64,000 nucleotides of DNA from JAZIHH01 sp036678685 (GTDB lineage Bacteria > Bacillota > UBA4882 > UBA10575), in NCBI GenBank assembly GCA_036678685.1, contig JAZIHH010000020.1, positions 372,001-436,000 of the forward strand. Direction: 5' to 3'. Made by a program: the position numbers and the translations under genes. The first letter of the stretch is position 1. Each line of letters opens with the position of its first letter. This document shows, one piece after another, positions 17,436 through 26,881 of the stretch. Under the pieces are notes generated by a model. That model saw nothing but the letters and a program-made list of their open reading frames with translations, made no database searches and had not been told where the DNA came from.

Positions 17436-17996
17436 CTAAAACTCCACCCTCGGTACTTCTCTGGCCGTTTCTTCGATTTGGAAATATTCCTTTGCTTCCA
17501 GGCCCATCATCCCGGCGACAATCCGGGCGGGCAGGCGACGGATACGGGCGTTGTAGGTCTTGACCACCTCGTTATAGCGGAGCCTGGCCACAGAAAGGCG
17601 GTTTTCCGTCCCGACCAGTTCATCCTGGAGTTCAGCAAAGCGTTGGTCCGCCTTCAACTGGGGGTAGGCTTCCACTACCGCCAGGAGCCGGCCCAAAGCC
17701 GATTCCATGGCTGAAGAGGCCTGGATCTTATCGGCAACACCCTGCGCGCCCAGAAGCCTGCTTCTGGCCTCGGCAATCTCGGTAAAAATCGCCTCTTCGT
17801 GACCAGCGTATCCTTTAACCGTGGCCACCAGGTTCGGGATGAGGTCGGCTCTTCTTTGCAGATTATTCTCGATTTCCGCCCATTTCCCGTTAATTTCCTC
17901 TTCCAACGAGATGAAACTGTTGTAATAGTAAACGTAACCAAGGACCAAGAGAAGAATGATGCCCAGGACTATATAGAGGCCTTTATTTTTCGGCAT
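17436..17996 (-). CDS. lemA: LemA family protein
   Basis: The 186-residue protein has one N-terminal membrane helix (LYIVLGIILLLVLGYVYYYN) and the conserved helical LemA body with W-x-x-I-E-N-x-L-Q-R-R-x-D-L-I-P-N-L at about residues 39-56. Function in bacteria is not settled. GGAGGAGG precedes the ATG. It is followed without a gap by the TPM-domain gene. Confidence 0.9.
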   Translation of the reverse strand: MPKNKGLYIVLGIILLLVLGYVYYYNSFISLEEEINGKWAEIENNLQRRADLIPNLVATVKGYAGHEEAIFTEIAEARSRLLGAQGVADKIQASSAMESALGRLLAVVEAYPQLKADQRFAELQDELVGTENRLSVARLRYNEVVKTYNARIRRLPARIVAGMMGLEAKEYFQIEETAREVPRVEF

Positions 17997-18311
17997 GACT
18001 TTTCCTCCTCCAATAATTTAACAACCGGTTCGCTTTTCCCAATTGCCGGCCGGTTTCCTTCCTTCTCAATTATAATATAACGAACCGGGCAAATAAAGAA
18101 GTATTTCGGAAACGCGGGAAGGCCCGGTTTGGCGAAAAACCGCGGAACATTCAATATTAACAGTTGAAAAAGACAAGCGGGTTTGAAAAAGGATGGTGAT
18201 CCCCGGGGAGGAATTGCCCGGCGGCCGCAGCCCAAGGGGGGGGCACCCCAAAGGTAGGCCCTGCCGGGCTTTATTTTTGGAAAGAAGGAAAATCCTTATG
18301 TTATCCAAAGG
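17997..18311. other. Gap between usher-like gene and lemA
   Basis: No gene is visible in this 315-base stretch. ATTATA at 18069-18074 reads TATAAT on the minus strand and could be the -10 box of lemA, but no good -35 box is in place. Confidence 0.4.
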
Positions 18312-20981
18312 TCAGTCTTGTATGTAAGTAAATTCAATCTCCTTTTCTTTCACCAGGACCGGAAAGGCGATTAAGGGAGGAGAATGGTCCGCCAAGACGA
18401 CCGGGAGCGAGGGAGGTCCGGCCGCCGAGGCGGGGAGGGTTTGCCGGTTAAGCTCTATACGGTATTCACCCGGGATCAGGCCGGAGAAGGTGAAAAAGCC
18501 GTCCTCTCCCGAAACGGTCCGGGCTATTACCTCCCCGTTTGCTTCGTTGCACAACAATAGTTCCACCCCGCCGAGGAGCGGATCGGCCGGGTCCGGCTGT
18601 TGGTTGCCCTTCTCGTCAAGGTAGATGAAGCCTTTGATCTGCAAGGGAGAAAAGGCTGGAACTGTTAAAACCGTTTCCCGGTTCGGGGTTATTTCGATCT
18701 CCCATTGCGCCGCCGGGAAGAAAAATTCCCCTTCCCCACCGGCCAGGGTGATGTGGTGCCGTCCGGCGGGCACCCGCGGGATGATCCAGGTACCGTCGGC
18801 GCCGGTTACCGATTTTGCCTCGCCGTTTAAGAAGACTGTTACGCCGGGAACTCCCGGTTCGCCCCGGTCATAACGGCGGTTCCGGTTGAGATCCAAAAAG
18901 ACTCTTCCCTGCACACCTCCCCAGGGTACGGCGACGAAAAAGGTGTCCCGGTGCTGAAAAGAAAGTTGCAGCGTAAGATGGTGGCCGGGATGGGCGAGCG
19001 GAGATTTTACCCTCATTTGCAACCGGTTTTTCGGCGACAACCAGTAACTGAAGAGGCTGTAAAAAGAGGTATCATCATGGGGCCCGCTTTTGCTGTAAAT
19101 TAAACCGCCGTAGGCCTCAAGGTTGGTAAAGAGCGGATAATTCCACCGGATACCGGTGGAAAAGGAGGTACCGCCTCCGGTGTTATCCCATGACCACTGG
19201 TGATTGAGGAACCCTTCCACATAGGAAAGATCGTAAAACCGGCGGCGAAGTTTTCCGGAAAAACTCAGGACATCGGAGGAAAGAGGACGAAAACCTCTTT
19301 CGTAGTTGAGGGCGGCTGTTCCTTGCCAGGCCCCCCAATTATGGTAGGCGCCTATTTCCGCAAAGCCGGCGGTTTTGACCTGTTGGTGGAGGGCGCGGAA
19401 GAGCAGGTAATAATGGTCATAATTGACTTTGCTTTGGAAAGTGGGAGCAAGAAAAGACCTGTCGCCCTCATCGAAGGTGAGACGCAGGTCCAACAGGTGC
19501 TCCAGGGAGAGCCGGTCGCTAAGGAGCCTCTCGCGGGAGAGCGTAAGGGCCGTGAAGCGGCGGGTATTTTCCAGATTGTGATAAAACTCATCCCCGCCGG
19601 ATAAAGAGAGGGAGAAGTTTTGCACCGGGTTACGCTTGTATAACGATAGTTCTCCCTGCCATAAAAGACTTTCTTCACCCATCCCCAAGGCGCCGGTTAA
19701 AGAACTCTCCCAGCCCGTGGGAAGATGCCGCCTTAGAAAAGCGGGCTCAAGCATCCGGGCTTCCAGGGCCCCGGTAAATCGGGCTTTTTCTTCCGCTTCT
19801 CCTTCTTGTTCCAAGGGACAAAGCATACGTAATTCCATATTATTTGCGGGAAGGTTAAGGGTTCCCCCCACCCAGGCCGGGGCGAAAAGATCTTCGTCTT
19901 GGGAGCCGAGCCAAAACTGGAGAGGATAATTCCGGTACTCTTGATAATAAAGCATGGCGGTGGGAGTGGGAGTCCTCACCAGCCCGTTCCAGCCGGCATT
20001 GAACCTCCCGGCGCGCAGCGACCGGTCGTTGCCGGTCAAATCCAGCAACAAGGTGGAGAGACGGGCGCCTTCCTCTTCATTCTCCCCGGCCAGGTAGAAG
20101 TTGAACCATAACCGGTCATGGATGTCACCGGTCAACCGCAAGCTTGCTTCCGAGAGGGCTAATGTTTGTTCTTCCAGGCCCGGGAAGGTCAGGGAGAAGT
20201 ATGAATGTAAAGGGAACGAGAGTTCCCTTTCCCCGGCGGCCCCTGTTTTTCCGCTTACCACCACCGTGGTTTGGTATTCGTGAAGAGCGCCGGCGGTTTT
20301 TACTTCGAGATGAAGAGTCTCCGCCAAACCCTTGGGGGCGGAAGCAGGAACGGGACAAAGGATGAAGGTTGCCAGTTTTCCCCCGGGAGCCAGTAAAAAT
20401 TGGTCGGTTTCCCACGAGACCGGCCATTTTCTTTCCGACGCCACCCGGAGGGAAAAACTTTCGCTTACACTCCCGGTATTGGAGAAAAGAACGGGAATTC
20501 TCACCGTTTCGCCGGGGACGCCGCTGATTTTCTCCTCTACCTGCAGAGTAAATTCCCTGATCATCTGTACCTTTGTGGTAAGGGTGTGGGATCTGGTAAG
20601 ACCGGAGCCGGAAAAGGTCACTTGCAGAAGATCTTCTGTCCCTCCCGGCGTTGCCGGGGGAATCATTACGGAAAAAGCAAAAATCCCCTCGTGGTGCGGG
20701 GGTAGTTCAATCCGGTTTTTATCGGTTAACAAAGGCCAATTCTGCGTGGAAACAACAGAAACGGTGAAGGATTTATGTAGAGCGGTCTGATTCGCGAGGC
20801 GAAAGACATAAGTGAGGAAATCCCCCGGTTTTCCTTCCTGGGCGGCCGGAAGAGAAATCAGCACACCATCGGAATAAAAGTCCGGTTCATCCCTGGTTTC
20901 TTGGGCTGAAGAAAAACCGGCGGCCATGAGAAAGCAGGAGAGGACCGAAAGGACTTTGAAGAGAAAAAACTTTTGGCGCAA
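18312..20981 (-). CDS. Usher-like exported beta-barrel candidate
   Basis: This 889-residue protein has a signal peptide (1-26), two NEW3-like immunoglobulin domains (about 35-140 and 145-245), a 430-residue middle (about 255-685) made of alternating short amphipathic strands such as FSLSLSGGDEF and LRLTFDEGD, and two C-terminal SdrB/carboxypeptidase-regulatory-like domains beginning QGRVFLDLNRNRRYDRGEPG and IKGFIYLDEKGNQQPDPADP. A barrel flanked by Ig-like domains is the plan of fimbrial ushers, and the neighbouring riboswitch operon encodes a chaperone-like protein and subunits. The N-terminal domains are unlike the classic usher, so assembly-platform function is inference; a porin-like or surface display protein is the alternative. 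It starts at TTG after GGAGGATAAGGA. Confidence 0.5.
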   Translation of the reverse strand: MRQKFFLFKVLSVLSCFLMAAGFSSAQETRDEPDFYSDGVLISLPAAQEGKPGDFLTYVFRLANQTALHKSFTVSVVSTQNWPLLTDKNRIELPPHHEGIFAFSVMIPPATPGGTEDLLQVTFSGSGLTRSHTLTTKVQMIREFTLQVEEKISGVPGETVRIPVLFSNTGSVSESFSLRVASERKWPVSWETDQFLLAPGGKLATFILCPVPASAPKGLAETLHLEVKTAGALHEYQTTVVVSGKTGAAGERELSFPLHSYFSLTFPGLEEQTLALSEASLRLTGDIHDRLWFNFYLAGENEEEGARLSTLLLDLTGNDRSLRAGRFNAGWNGLVRTPTPTAMLYYQEYRNYPLQFWLGSQDEDLFAPAWVGGTLNLPANNMELRMLCPLEQEGEAEEKARFTGALEARMLEPAFLRRHLPTGWESSLTGALGMGEESLLWQGELSLYKRNPVQNFSLSLSGGDEFYHNLENTRRFTALTLSRERLLSDRLSLEHLLDLRLTFDEGDRSFLAPTFQSKVNYDHYYLLFRALHQQVKTAGFAEIGAYHNWGAWQGTAALNYERGFRPLSSDVLSFSGKLRRRFYDLSYVEGFLNHQWSWDNTGGGTSFSTGIRWNYPLFTNLEAYGGLIYSKSGPHDDTSFYSLFSYWLSPKNRLQMRVKSPLAHPGHHLTLQLSFQHRDTFFVAVPWGGVQGRVFLDLNRNRRYDRGEPGVPGVTVFLNGEAKSVTGADGTWIIPRVPAGRHHITLAGGEGEFFFPAAQWEIEITPNRETVLTVPAFSPLQIKGFIYLDEKGNQQPDPADPLLGGVELLLCNEANGEVIARTVSGEDGFFTFSGLIPGEYRIELNRQTLPASAAGPPSLPVVLADHSPPLIAFPVLVKEKEIEFTYIQD

Positions 20982-21155
20982 GATCCTTATCCTCCCGCAT
21001 TAAATTATGGTAATGCCAATCATTTTCGTAATAAAGAAGAAAAATCCTGCTGATCCGGGAAATTTCCTGTAATTGTTTGAAGACCGGCGATGAATCCGGC
21101 CGGTAAAGGGGTACAATAACTACTGCACAAAAGATGAGAGGAAAGGAAGAGCACT

Positions 21156-22220
21156 TTGTTTAAAGGAGTCAAAATCGCCCTTATCTTTTTACTCTTCTCC
21201 CTGCCGGGCTGTACTTTCTGGGATTACCTGCAACCTCCGGCCAGAGACCCGGCGGTTCCGCGGGGGGATTTGCGTGAAGCCAGGGAATTGGTTTATTCTT
21301 TCCTTCATGCACGGATCGCAGGGGCCTCCATGGATGATCTCCGGGCTTATCTCACGGCGGAAGCATGGAATGATTACCAGGATAAAGAGTTGACTTTACA
21401 ATCCACGGGCAATCCGGGCTTTGTCGGCTACCGGTTGCAGGAAGGGTCAAGGCTGACCGGGGGAAACTTCGGTTTTACCGTCGTTATGCAAAAATTTCTT
21501 CAACAACCGCTGCAGGCCGAAAATATCGTTGAAGATTTAGTGGTCAAGTTTGAAGAAGAGGAGTACCGGATTTCTTCCGCCCGTTTGCTTTCGAAAACGC
21601 GGGTCCGTGTAGAAAATGGAACCTTGCATTGGATGAAAATAAAAAACGGGGAAGAGGAGGAGCCGGTAAACCTTGTTACCCTGGAAGAAATCCCCGGGCA
21701 GTTAAGACAGGATCGCGACCCCGGCGGGCCGGTGGGGAAGGAGGGATACTCCGCTCTCGCCCTGTCGCCCCTGGAGAGGGGAATGGCCTTCGGCACCCGG
21801 GGGGGAAACGGGTTGCTTGCCATTTTGGACTGGGACAACCAGAAGCCCACCGGGGAACCGCAGTTTGTTCCGGTGGATTTGTTCCCGGGAAAGACCGCCG
21901 CTTTGTTAATCTTTTCCCCCCAAGGGCGTTATCTGGCCGTAGAAACTTTAGCGGCCGATGGAAGATGGGAGGTTTTTGTCTATGACGCCGGCGGGGCGGC
22001 CGGGGAAACAAACGACGAGCCCTTGATCGACCTGAAACTGGAACGGGATTTTCCCGGTGACATTTACAATATTGTCTTAAAACGCTGGGAGCCGGAGGGG
22101 GATAAAATTCTTATTCGCGTCAACCCCCGTTGGCAAGGAAACGGAGCGGATCCGGAAAAGACGGGGGTTTGGTCGGTGGCGATCCCTGGCGGGCAGAAGG
22201 AGAAACTGCTCGGCAGGTGA
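21156..22220 (+). CDS. Lipoprotein of unknown function
   Basis: The 354-residue protein has a lipoprotein signal with lipobox LPGC (Cys at residue 19). The N-terminal part (about 40-160) is an alpha/beta domain seen in many Firmicute lipoproteins with a nuclear-transport-factor-like look; the C-terminal part has WD40-like PD-x-x repeats (LALSPLERGMAFGTRGG, LIFSPQGRYLAVET). Substrate and role are unknown. The TTG start has GAAAGGAAGA upstream. It is divergent from the usher-like gene. Confidence 0.6.
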   Translation: MFKGVKIALIFLLFSLPGCTFWDYLQPPARDPAVPRGDLREARELVYSFLHARIAGASMDDLRAYLTAEAWNDYQDKELTLQSTGNPGFVGYRLQEGSRLTGGNFGFTVVMQKFLQQPLQAENIVEDLVVKFEEEEYRISSARLLSKTRVRVENGTLHWMKIKNGEEEEPVNLVTLEEIPGQLRQDRDPGGPVGKEGYSALALSPLERGMAFGTRGGNGLLAILDWDNQKPTGEPQFVPVDLFPGKTAALLIFSPQGRYLAVETLAADGRWEVFVYDAGGAAGETNDEPLIDLKLERDFPGDIYNIVLKRWEPEGDKILIRVNPRWQGNGADPEKTGVWSVAIPGGQKEKLLGR

Positions 22221-22513
22221 GAAATTTTTCCATTGAGGGAAACCCGGTTGCCAGAGGCAGCCGCCGGTGTTATACTGGAGATGGGATTTATGCACAATGT
22301 TATGCCCGGTTTTTCAACGGTTTTACCCTGCCGGCCTGCTTATTATGGGGAAAGGAAACCGCGCTTTGGGCGTCACTTGGGACTTTCTGGAGGGACGTTT
22401 TTTAGCCTGCCGGCGAGGAATTGAATCTTAAACGCCTGGATTAGCGCCTGGATTGGCCGGTCCGGTGGTTTTGACAGGCGGGACCTAAAGGCGGGGCAGG
22501 AGAAAGAAACATT
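22221..22513. other. Gap without recognisable gene
   Basis: Only short, unconvincing reading frames are present, and no hairpin, promoter or repeat stands out. Confidence 0.4.
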
Positions 22514-23002
22514 GTGGGGAGATGGATTGACCGGAAAGGCAGAATAGGCGGGTTGGTCCACTGGTTGGATCTTCTTCTTTTTTTGGCGACTTTGACGGTG
22601 ATCGTCAGAGCTGTCGTTTCTTCCCTTTCCCCGGCCGGACCCCGGGAGACCCGGCTTATCCGTTTTGAAGTGAGGGCCCCGGCTCTTCCGGAACAACAGG
22701 TGGAAAATATCGGGGTCGGCCAGTGGGTGCAAGACGCGCGGAGCGGGGCTTATTTAGGTAAGATTACCAGGAAAGAGGTGATTCCGGCCCGGGATTACCT
22801 GCCGGTCGCCGGAGAATACCGGCTCCTTACGCACCCGGAAAAAAAAGATCTGATTTTACTGATTGAACGCCGGGGGACGGTGAGAGAAAGGGAAGGAATT
22901 TATCTTGGGAAAGAAGTGATCCGGGCCGGAGAAGAAAGAACTTTTCAGACCTTGTATGCAGTTTTCCAGGGAAGGATTGACCGTATTTTTGTCGGTGACT
23001 AA
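22514..23002 (+). CDS. DUF4330 membrane protein
   Basis: The 162-residue protein has one N-terminal membrane helix (WLDLLLFLATLTVIVRAVV) and the DUF4330 core, including ENIGVGQWVQDARSGAYLGKI and a closing YAVFQGRIDRIFVG. The function is unknown. It leads a tight run with the ligase-like gene, csaB and tagA, each overlapping the next by a few bases, so a link to surface polysaccharide is likely by context. Confidence 0.75.
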   Translation: MGRWIDRKGRIGGLVHWLDLLLFLATLTVIVRAVVSSLSPAGPRETRLIRFEVRAPALPEQQVENIGVGQWVQDARSGAYLGKITRKEVIPARDYLPVAGEYRLLTHPEKKDLILLIERRGTVREREGIYLGKEVIRAGEERTFQTLYAVFQGRIDRIFVGD

Positions 23003-24113
23003 AAGCGTGGAGAACTGCCCGGAAAGGCGGGAGCGGCAACAACGGATTCTCTGGACCGCCCTGATTTTGCTGTTTTATCTTCCCGGCGATTACTGGCTGT
23101 ACTTAATAATGACCGCCGTCGCTCTTCTTACGGAACGGCGGCTCCCCCCCCGGCTCTTCCTTTGGCTGGGGTGGAGCCTGCTGGCGACGGTGTTGGCGCC
23201 CGGCTTTCCTTTTCTGCTCCCTTCCTTTCTTATGGAAACCGTAATCACCCTGGGCGCTGTGGTCACCGGCCTTTATATGCGGCGGTGGCAAGGCGCGACA
23301 CTGGTCGTTTTAAGTGTAACTCCCTTGCCCATGATGGTGGCGGGTTTATTTCAGTTGCTCAATAATTCCCCTCCGCCGCCGGGCTGGCTTGCTCCCGAAC
23401 AACGCGGCCTCATTGCCGTCCGGCTCACCGGAACGCTGGGCAACCCCAACCTTCTGGGGATGGTTTTGGCTTTTATCCTGCCCCTTGTTTTGACCGCTGC
23501 CGGGACCCGGAAAGGAAAGGGAAAACTTCTCCTTTATACCGCCGGTTTTCTCTATGCCGCCGCTTTGTTCCTGACTTTTTCCCGCACCGCCTGGTTGGCG
23601 GCGGCGGTAGCTGTTTTGGTCTTGTGGGCCAGGGAGAAAAAGATTCTTATCTTCCGTTGGGCAATGCTGTTACTTATCTTTTTCTTCTGTTTTCATCCGC
23701 TACGGGCCCGCCTTTCCCCCCCGGGGGGTTTGGGACGTGACAGTACAGTCGAGTATCGCCGGGAGGTGTGGGAAACCTCCACGCTGCTTTTAAAAGACCA
23801 TCCTGTGACCGGGGTGGGCAGCGGCGGTTTGGCCCGCCGTTACCGTTCTTTACAACCGTATCCCGCCGCCCACGCCCATAACCAATATTTACAAGTGGCC
23901 GTGGAAAAAGGGATCCCCGGTTTAGTTTTGTTGGGCTGGCTGATCGGCCGCGGCCTGATCAAACCGGTCCGGACCATAGAAAAACATAGCGTGCAGGCGG
24001 CTCTCTTCGGGCAACTGGCCGCCGGGTTGACCGAGAGCCCGTGGGTTCACCCCCTGCCTTTCTTCTTATTCTGGTTCGGGTGGGGGTTGTTACAGGAGGA
24101 GACGGATGAGTAA
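22995..24113 (+). CDS. O-antigen ligase-like (Wzy_C) membrane protein
   Basis: About 372 residues with roughly ten membrane spans. The Wzy_C/WaaL signature is visible: LTFSRTAWL in the membrane part and the loop motif PAAHAHNQYLQVAVEKGIPG, with RREVWE and the catalytic-loop Arg/His residues. Such enzymes ligate or polymerise undecaprenyl-linked glycans on the outer face of the inner membrane. The start is uncertain: GTG 22995 overlaps the DUF4330 gene by eight bases; 22956 and 23007 are alternatives. It overlaps csaB by eight bases. Confidence 0.8.
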   Translation: MTKSVENCPERRERQQRILWTALILLFYLPGDYWLYLIMTAVALLTERRLPPRLFLWLGWSLLATVLAPGFPFLLPSFLMETVITLGAVVTGLYMRRWQGATLVVLSVTPLPMMVAGLFQLLNNSPPPPGWLAPEQRGLIAVRLTGTLGNPNLLGMVLAFILPLVLTAAGTRKGKGKLLLYTAGFLYAAALFLTFSRTAWLAAAVAVLVLWAREKKILIFRWAMLLLIFFFCFHPLRARLSPPGGLGRDSTVEYRREVWETSTLLLKDHPVTGVGSGGLARRYRSLQPYPAAHAHNQYLQVAVEKGIPGLVLLGWLIGRGLIKPVRTIEKHSVQAALFGQLAAGLTESPWVHPLPFFLFWFGWGLLQEETDE

Positions 24114-25149
24114 GATTTTTCTTTTTGGCTACTATGGTTTTGGCAATCTCGGTGACGAGCTGTTGGCGGAATATTTCTTACGGCATCTCCGGGAGGCTTT
24201 CCCCCAAGTCCGGCTTGTTCTGCTTACCGGAAAAAGAACGCCGGAACCTTTATGCGGGGCCATCCCTATCTCCCGCTGGAATTTGTTACAGATGATGAAA
24301 ATGATGAAACCCGGCGATTTGCTGGTCGGCGGCGGGGGCAGTATTTTTCAGGACATCACCAGCAAAAGAAGTCTTCTCTATTATCTCACCCTTTTGGCGG
24401 CGGCGCGCCGGAAAAAAGCCCGCGTTATGCTATTTGGCCAGGGTTTTGGCCCATTGTCGCCCGCAGGCACCGCCTTAACCGCCCGCGCCTTAAAAAAAAC
24501 CGCCGCCCTCTCCTGCCGTGATCCCCTCTCCGCGGAATTTCTCACCCGCATGGGGATCCCCCGGGAAAGTTTCCGGCTGGGTGTCGATCCCCTTTGGGAT
24601 CTGCCGCCCGGCGGAGGGGGTACGGCAGGTGAGAATCCGCGCAGCGTGGGGGTTTTTCTTCGCCGCGGCGGGCGGAAGAGGAAACTGGAATTATTATCCG
24701 TTTTAAGCAGAGAACTCGAAGGAAGATTGAAACTGTTTTCCCTGGCGCCGGAAGACTGGGGGGCTGTCCATGAGTTCCACCGTGAACTGGGCGGGGTGCC
24801 CGCCGTTTACCTCCGGAGCCTTTCCCAACTGGAAAAGGAGTGTTCCGGTCTCTCCCTGGTGCTCGGGGAGAGACTGCACGGCCTTTTACTCTCCGCCCGC
24901 CTTGGGATTCCCGGGATCGGGCTGGGGGACGACCCAAAGCTCACCGCTTTCTGCCAAGCAATGAATTTCCCCTCCTTTTATTGGCAGGAAGCCGGGCTGG
25001 TGGAAAAAGTCCGGGGGCAGATGGCGGCAATTTTTTCTTCCTATTCCGTTGTCCGCCAAGAACTGTTGGCCCGCGGGGAGGAAATGCGGGAAAAAGCCCG
25101 GGAAGACCGGCTGTGGTTTTTGGCGCGGATCAAGGAGGCCGCAGGATGA
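24106..25149 (+). CDS. csaB: CsaB polysaccharide pyruvyl transferase
   Basis: The 347-residue enzyme has the CsaB start FLFGYYGFGNLGDELLAEYF, the GGGGSIFQD motif and the late GERLHGLLLSARLGIP motif. CsaB adds ketal-pyruvate to the secondary cell-wall polymer, to which SLH domains bind. A likely client is the SLH protein at 27126-27785. It overlaps the preceding gene by eight bases and tagA by four (ATGA). Confidence 0.92.
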   Translation: MSKIFLFGYYGFGNLGDELLAEYFLRHLREAFPQVRLVLLTGKRTPEPLCGAIPISRWNLLQMMKMMKPGDLLVGGGGSIFQDITSKRSLLYYLTLLAAARRKKARVMLFGQGFGPLSPAGTALTARALKKTAALSCRDPLSAEFLTRMGIPRESFRLGVDPLWDLPPGGGGTAGENPRSVGVFLRRGGRKRKLELLSVLSRELEGRLKLFSLAPEDWGAVHEFHRELGGVPAVYLRSLSQLEKECSGLSLVLGERLHGLLLSARLGIPGIGLGDDPKLTAFCQAMNFPSFYWQEAGLVEKVRGQMAAIFSSYSVVRQELLARGEEMREKAREDRLWFLARIKEAAG

Positions 25150-25886
25150 AAAAAACCGGCAAAGTCCTGGGATTTCCGGTTCATGCCGTCAACCTCGACG
25201 AGGCGGCGGGGTTAATAAGAAACGCTTTGCTTTCCGGGATGAAAATGCGGGTGGTAACCATCAATCCGGAGATGATCATGGCCGCCCGGAAGAACCGCCG
25301 GCTGGCGGAATCCTTGCGCCGTGGCGACCTGATCGTTCCCGACGGATACGGAGTGGTTTGGGCCCTCCGCCGGGGCGGGTTTAAAAATCAGGAACGGGTG
25401 GCCGGCGTGGATTTGGCAGAAAAGATTTTGACTGATGGGATTCCCGGGGGAATCCGCCTTTTCCTCCTGGGAGGAAGGCCACAGGTGGCCGAAGAGGCGG
25501 GGAAACGGCTCGCTTCCTCCCGGCCCGGCCTAAGAATAGTTGGGACCGCCCACGGCTATTTTCCTCCGGCCGACGATGAAAAAATTGTCAAGAAAATAAA
25601 TGAATCCGGGGCCCAGGTCTTGCTGGCGGGGATGGGAGTTCCCCGCCAGGAACTTTGGCTGGACAATAACTGGCATAAACTGGAGGTAACGGTTGGGATG
25701 GGAGTGGGCGGCGCTTTGGATGTTTGGGCGGGGAGAACCAAAAGATCACCTTATCTTTTCCGGAAATACGGTCTGGAATGGTTGTACCGGGCGCTCAAAG
25801 AGCCCATCCGGTTCGGCCGGCTTTTGGTTTTACCTTCGTTTGTCCGTTTGGTGTTGCAGGAAAAAACCGAATTTACCGATAAATAA
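25146..25886 (+). CDS. tagA: TagA/WecG-type glycosyltransferase
   Basis: The 246-residue enzyme (GT26) transfers N-acetylmannosamine onto undecaprenyl-pyrophosphoryl-GlcNAc. The TINPEMIM segment (active-site Thr) and LIVPDGYGVVWA (active-site Asp) are present, then ERVAGVDL and the C-terminal LEWLYRALKEP. ATG 25146 overlaps the csaB stop by four bases; longer frames upstream are read-through of csaB sequence. A long hairpin (25917-25955) without a T-run follows. Confidence 0.92.
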   Translation: MKKTGKVLGFPVHAVNLDEAAGLIRNALLSGMKMRVVTINPEMIMAARKNRRLAESLRRGDLIVPDGYGVVWALRRGGFKNQERVAGVDLAEKILTDGIPGGIRLFLLGGRPQVAEEAGKRLASSRPGLRIVGTAHGYFPPADDEKIVKKINESGAQVLLAGMGVPRQELWLDNNWHKLEVTVGMGVGGALDVWAGRTKRSPYLFRKYGLEWLYRALKEPIRFGRLLVLPSFVRLVLQEKTEFTDK

Positions 25887-25916
25887 AAATAAACAATGGA
25901 GAAAAGAGAAGAGAAG

Positions 25917-25955
25917 GGGCGTCGTCCCGCCCCACTGGCGTGGCGGGGGACGCCC
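25917..25955. repeat. Strong hairpin downstream of tagA
   Basis: GGGCGTC (25917-25923) pairs with GACGCCC (25949-25955) and inner CCCGCC (25926-25931) with GGCGGG (25942-25947). There is no T-run, so it is more likely a 3' stabiliser or rho-type end than a classic terminator. Confidence 0.6.
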
Positions 25956-26026
25956 GGTTGACAAAGGCGGGAGGTGAAGGCGGTTTTCCAAAAGGACTTG
26001 CAAAAAGACCGGGAAGGAGGTAAAAG

Positions 26027-26881
26027 TTGGCCGGGGAAAAAACCAAGCGGGAGATTGGGGATTACGCAGGGATCTTTGTAGGAGTAAACTTGACTGCTCT
26101 CGCTCTGGTCTGGTTTCTGGTTCCCAACCGGATTGCCGCAGGAGGGGCCAGTGGTCTGGCCACTGTTTTTTATCATTTATGGAAATGGCCGGTGGGACTG
26201 GTGATTTTCCTGTTCAACACCCCCCTCTTCCTGGCATGTCTACGGCTCTTCGGTTCCCATTACGGAGTGAAGAGTTTCTTTGGTGCTTCTTTGTTGGCAG
26301 TAGCTGTGGAGTATTGGGGGTGATTGACGCAACCTCTCACCATGGATCCTTTGCTGGCCTCCATATACGGGGGTGTACTGGCCGGGGTGGGAATGGGCAT
26401 TGCCTTCCGCTACCGGGGGAATACCGGGGGAACAGATCTGGCGGCGCGGCTGCTCAACCATTTTACCAATCTTTCCATGGGACGCGCCCTTATGCTGGTC
26501 GACGGCCTCGTGATCGCCCTGGCCGGTCTGGCCTTTAAAACCCCGGAAAGTATGCTTTATGCTATCCTTTCCCTGGCCGTCAGCGGTAAAACCATTGATC
26601 TGGTTTTAGAAGGCCTGCAGTACTCCAAAGGGGCTTTTATTATTTCCGATCGCTCAGAGGCCATAGCCCGCCGGATCATGAATGATTTGGGCCGGGGAGT
26701 GACCGGCCTGAGCGGGAGGGGTCTTTATTCCGGCAAGGTAAAAGAGGTTCTCCTCTGCATTGTCAGCCGGGCGGAAGAAGTACGCTTGAAAGAACTGGTA
26801 AAAACGGAAGATCCGGAGGCTTTTGTTATTATCACCGATGTCCACGAAGTATTGGGGGAAGGTTTTTCGGAAGAAACATAG
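26027..26881 (+). pseudogene. YitT-family membrane protein, broken by in-frame TGA
   Basis: Two pieces in the same frame (26027-26320 and 26324-26881) together make one full-length YitT protein of about 284 residues: membrane spans with LVPNRIAAGGASGLATV and LASIYGGVLAGVGMGIAFR, NTGGTDLAARLL, then the C-terminal DUF2179 domain (FIISDRSEAIARRI..., AFVIITDVHEVLGEGF). The only lesion is codon 99, TGA at 26321-26323. UGA serves as an ordinary stop elsewhere in the window (secF, recJ, the methyltransferase-like neighbours), so recoding is unlikely. It is either a fresh nonsense mutation or a sequencing error. The TTG start has AAGGAGG six bases upstream. Role of the family is unknown. Confidence 0.85.

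Noticed and set aside
26321..26323. UGA as a coding (Trp or Sec) codon
   Set aside because: Other genes in the window end at TGA in the normal way, and no selenocysteine-like element follows the site.
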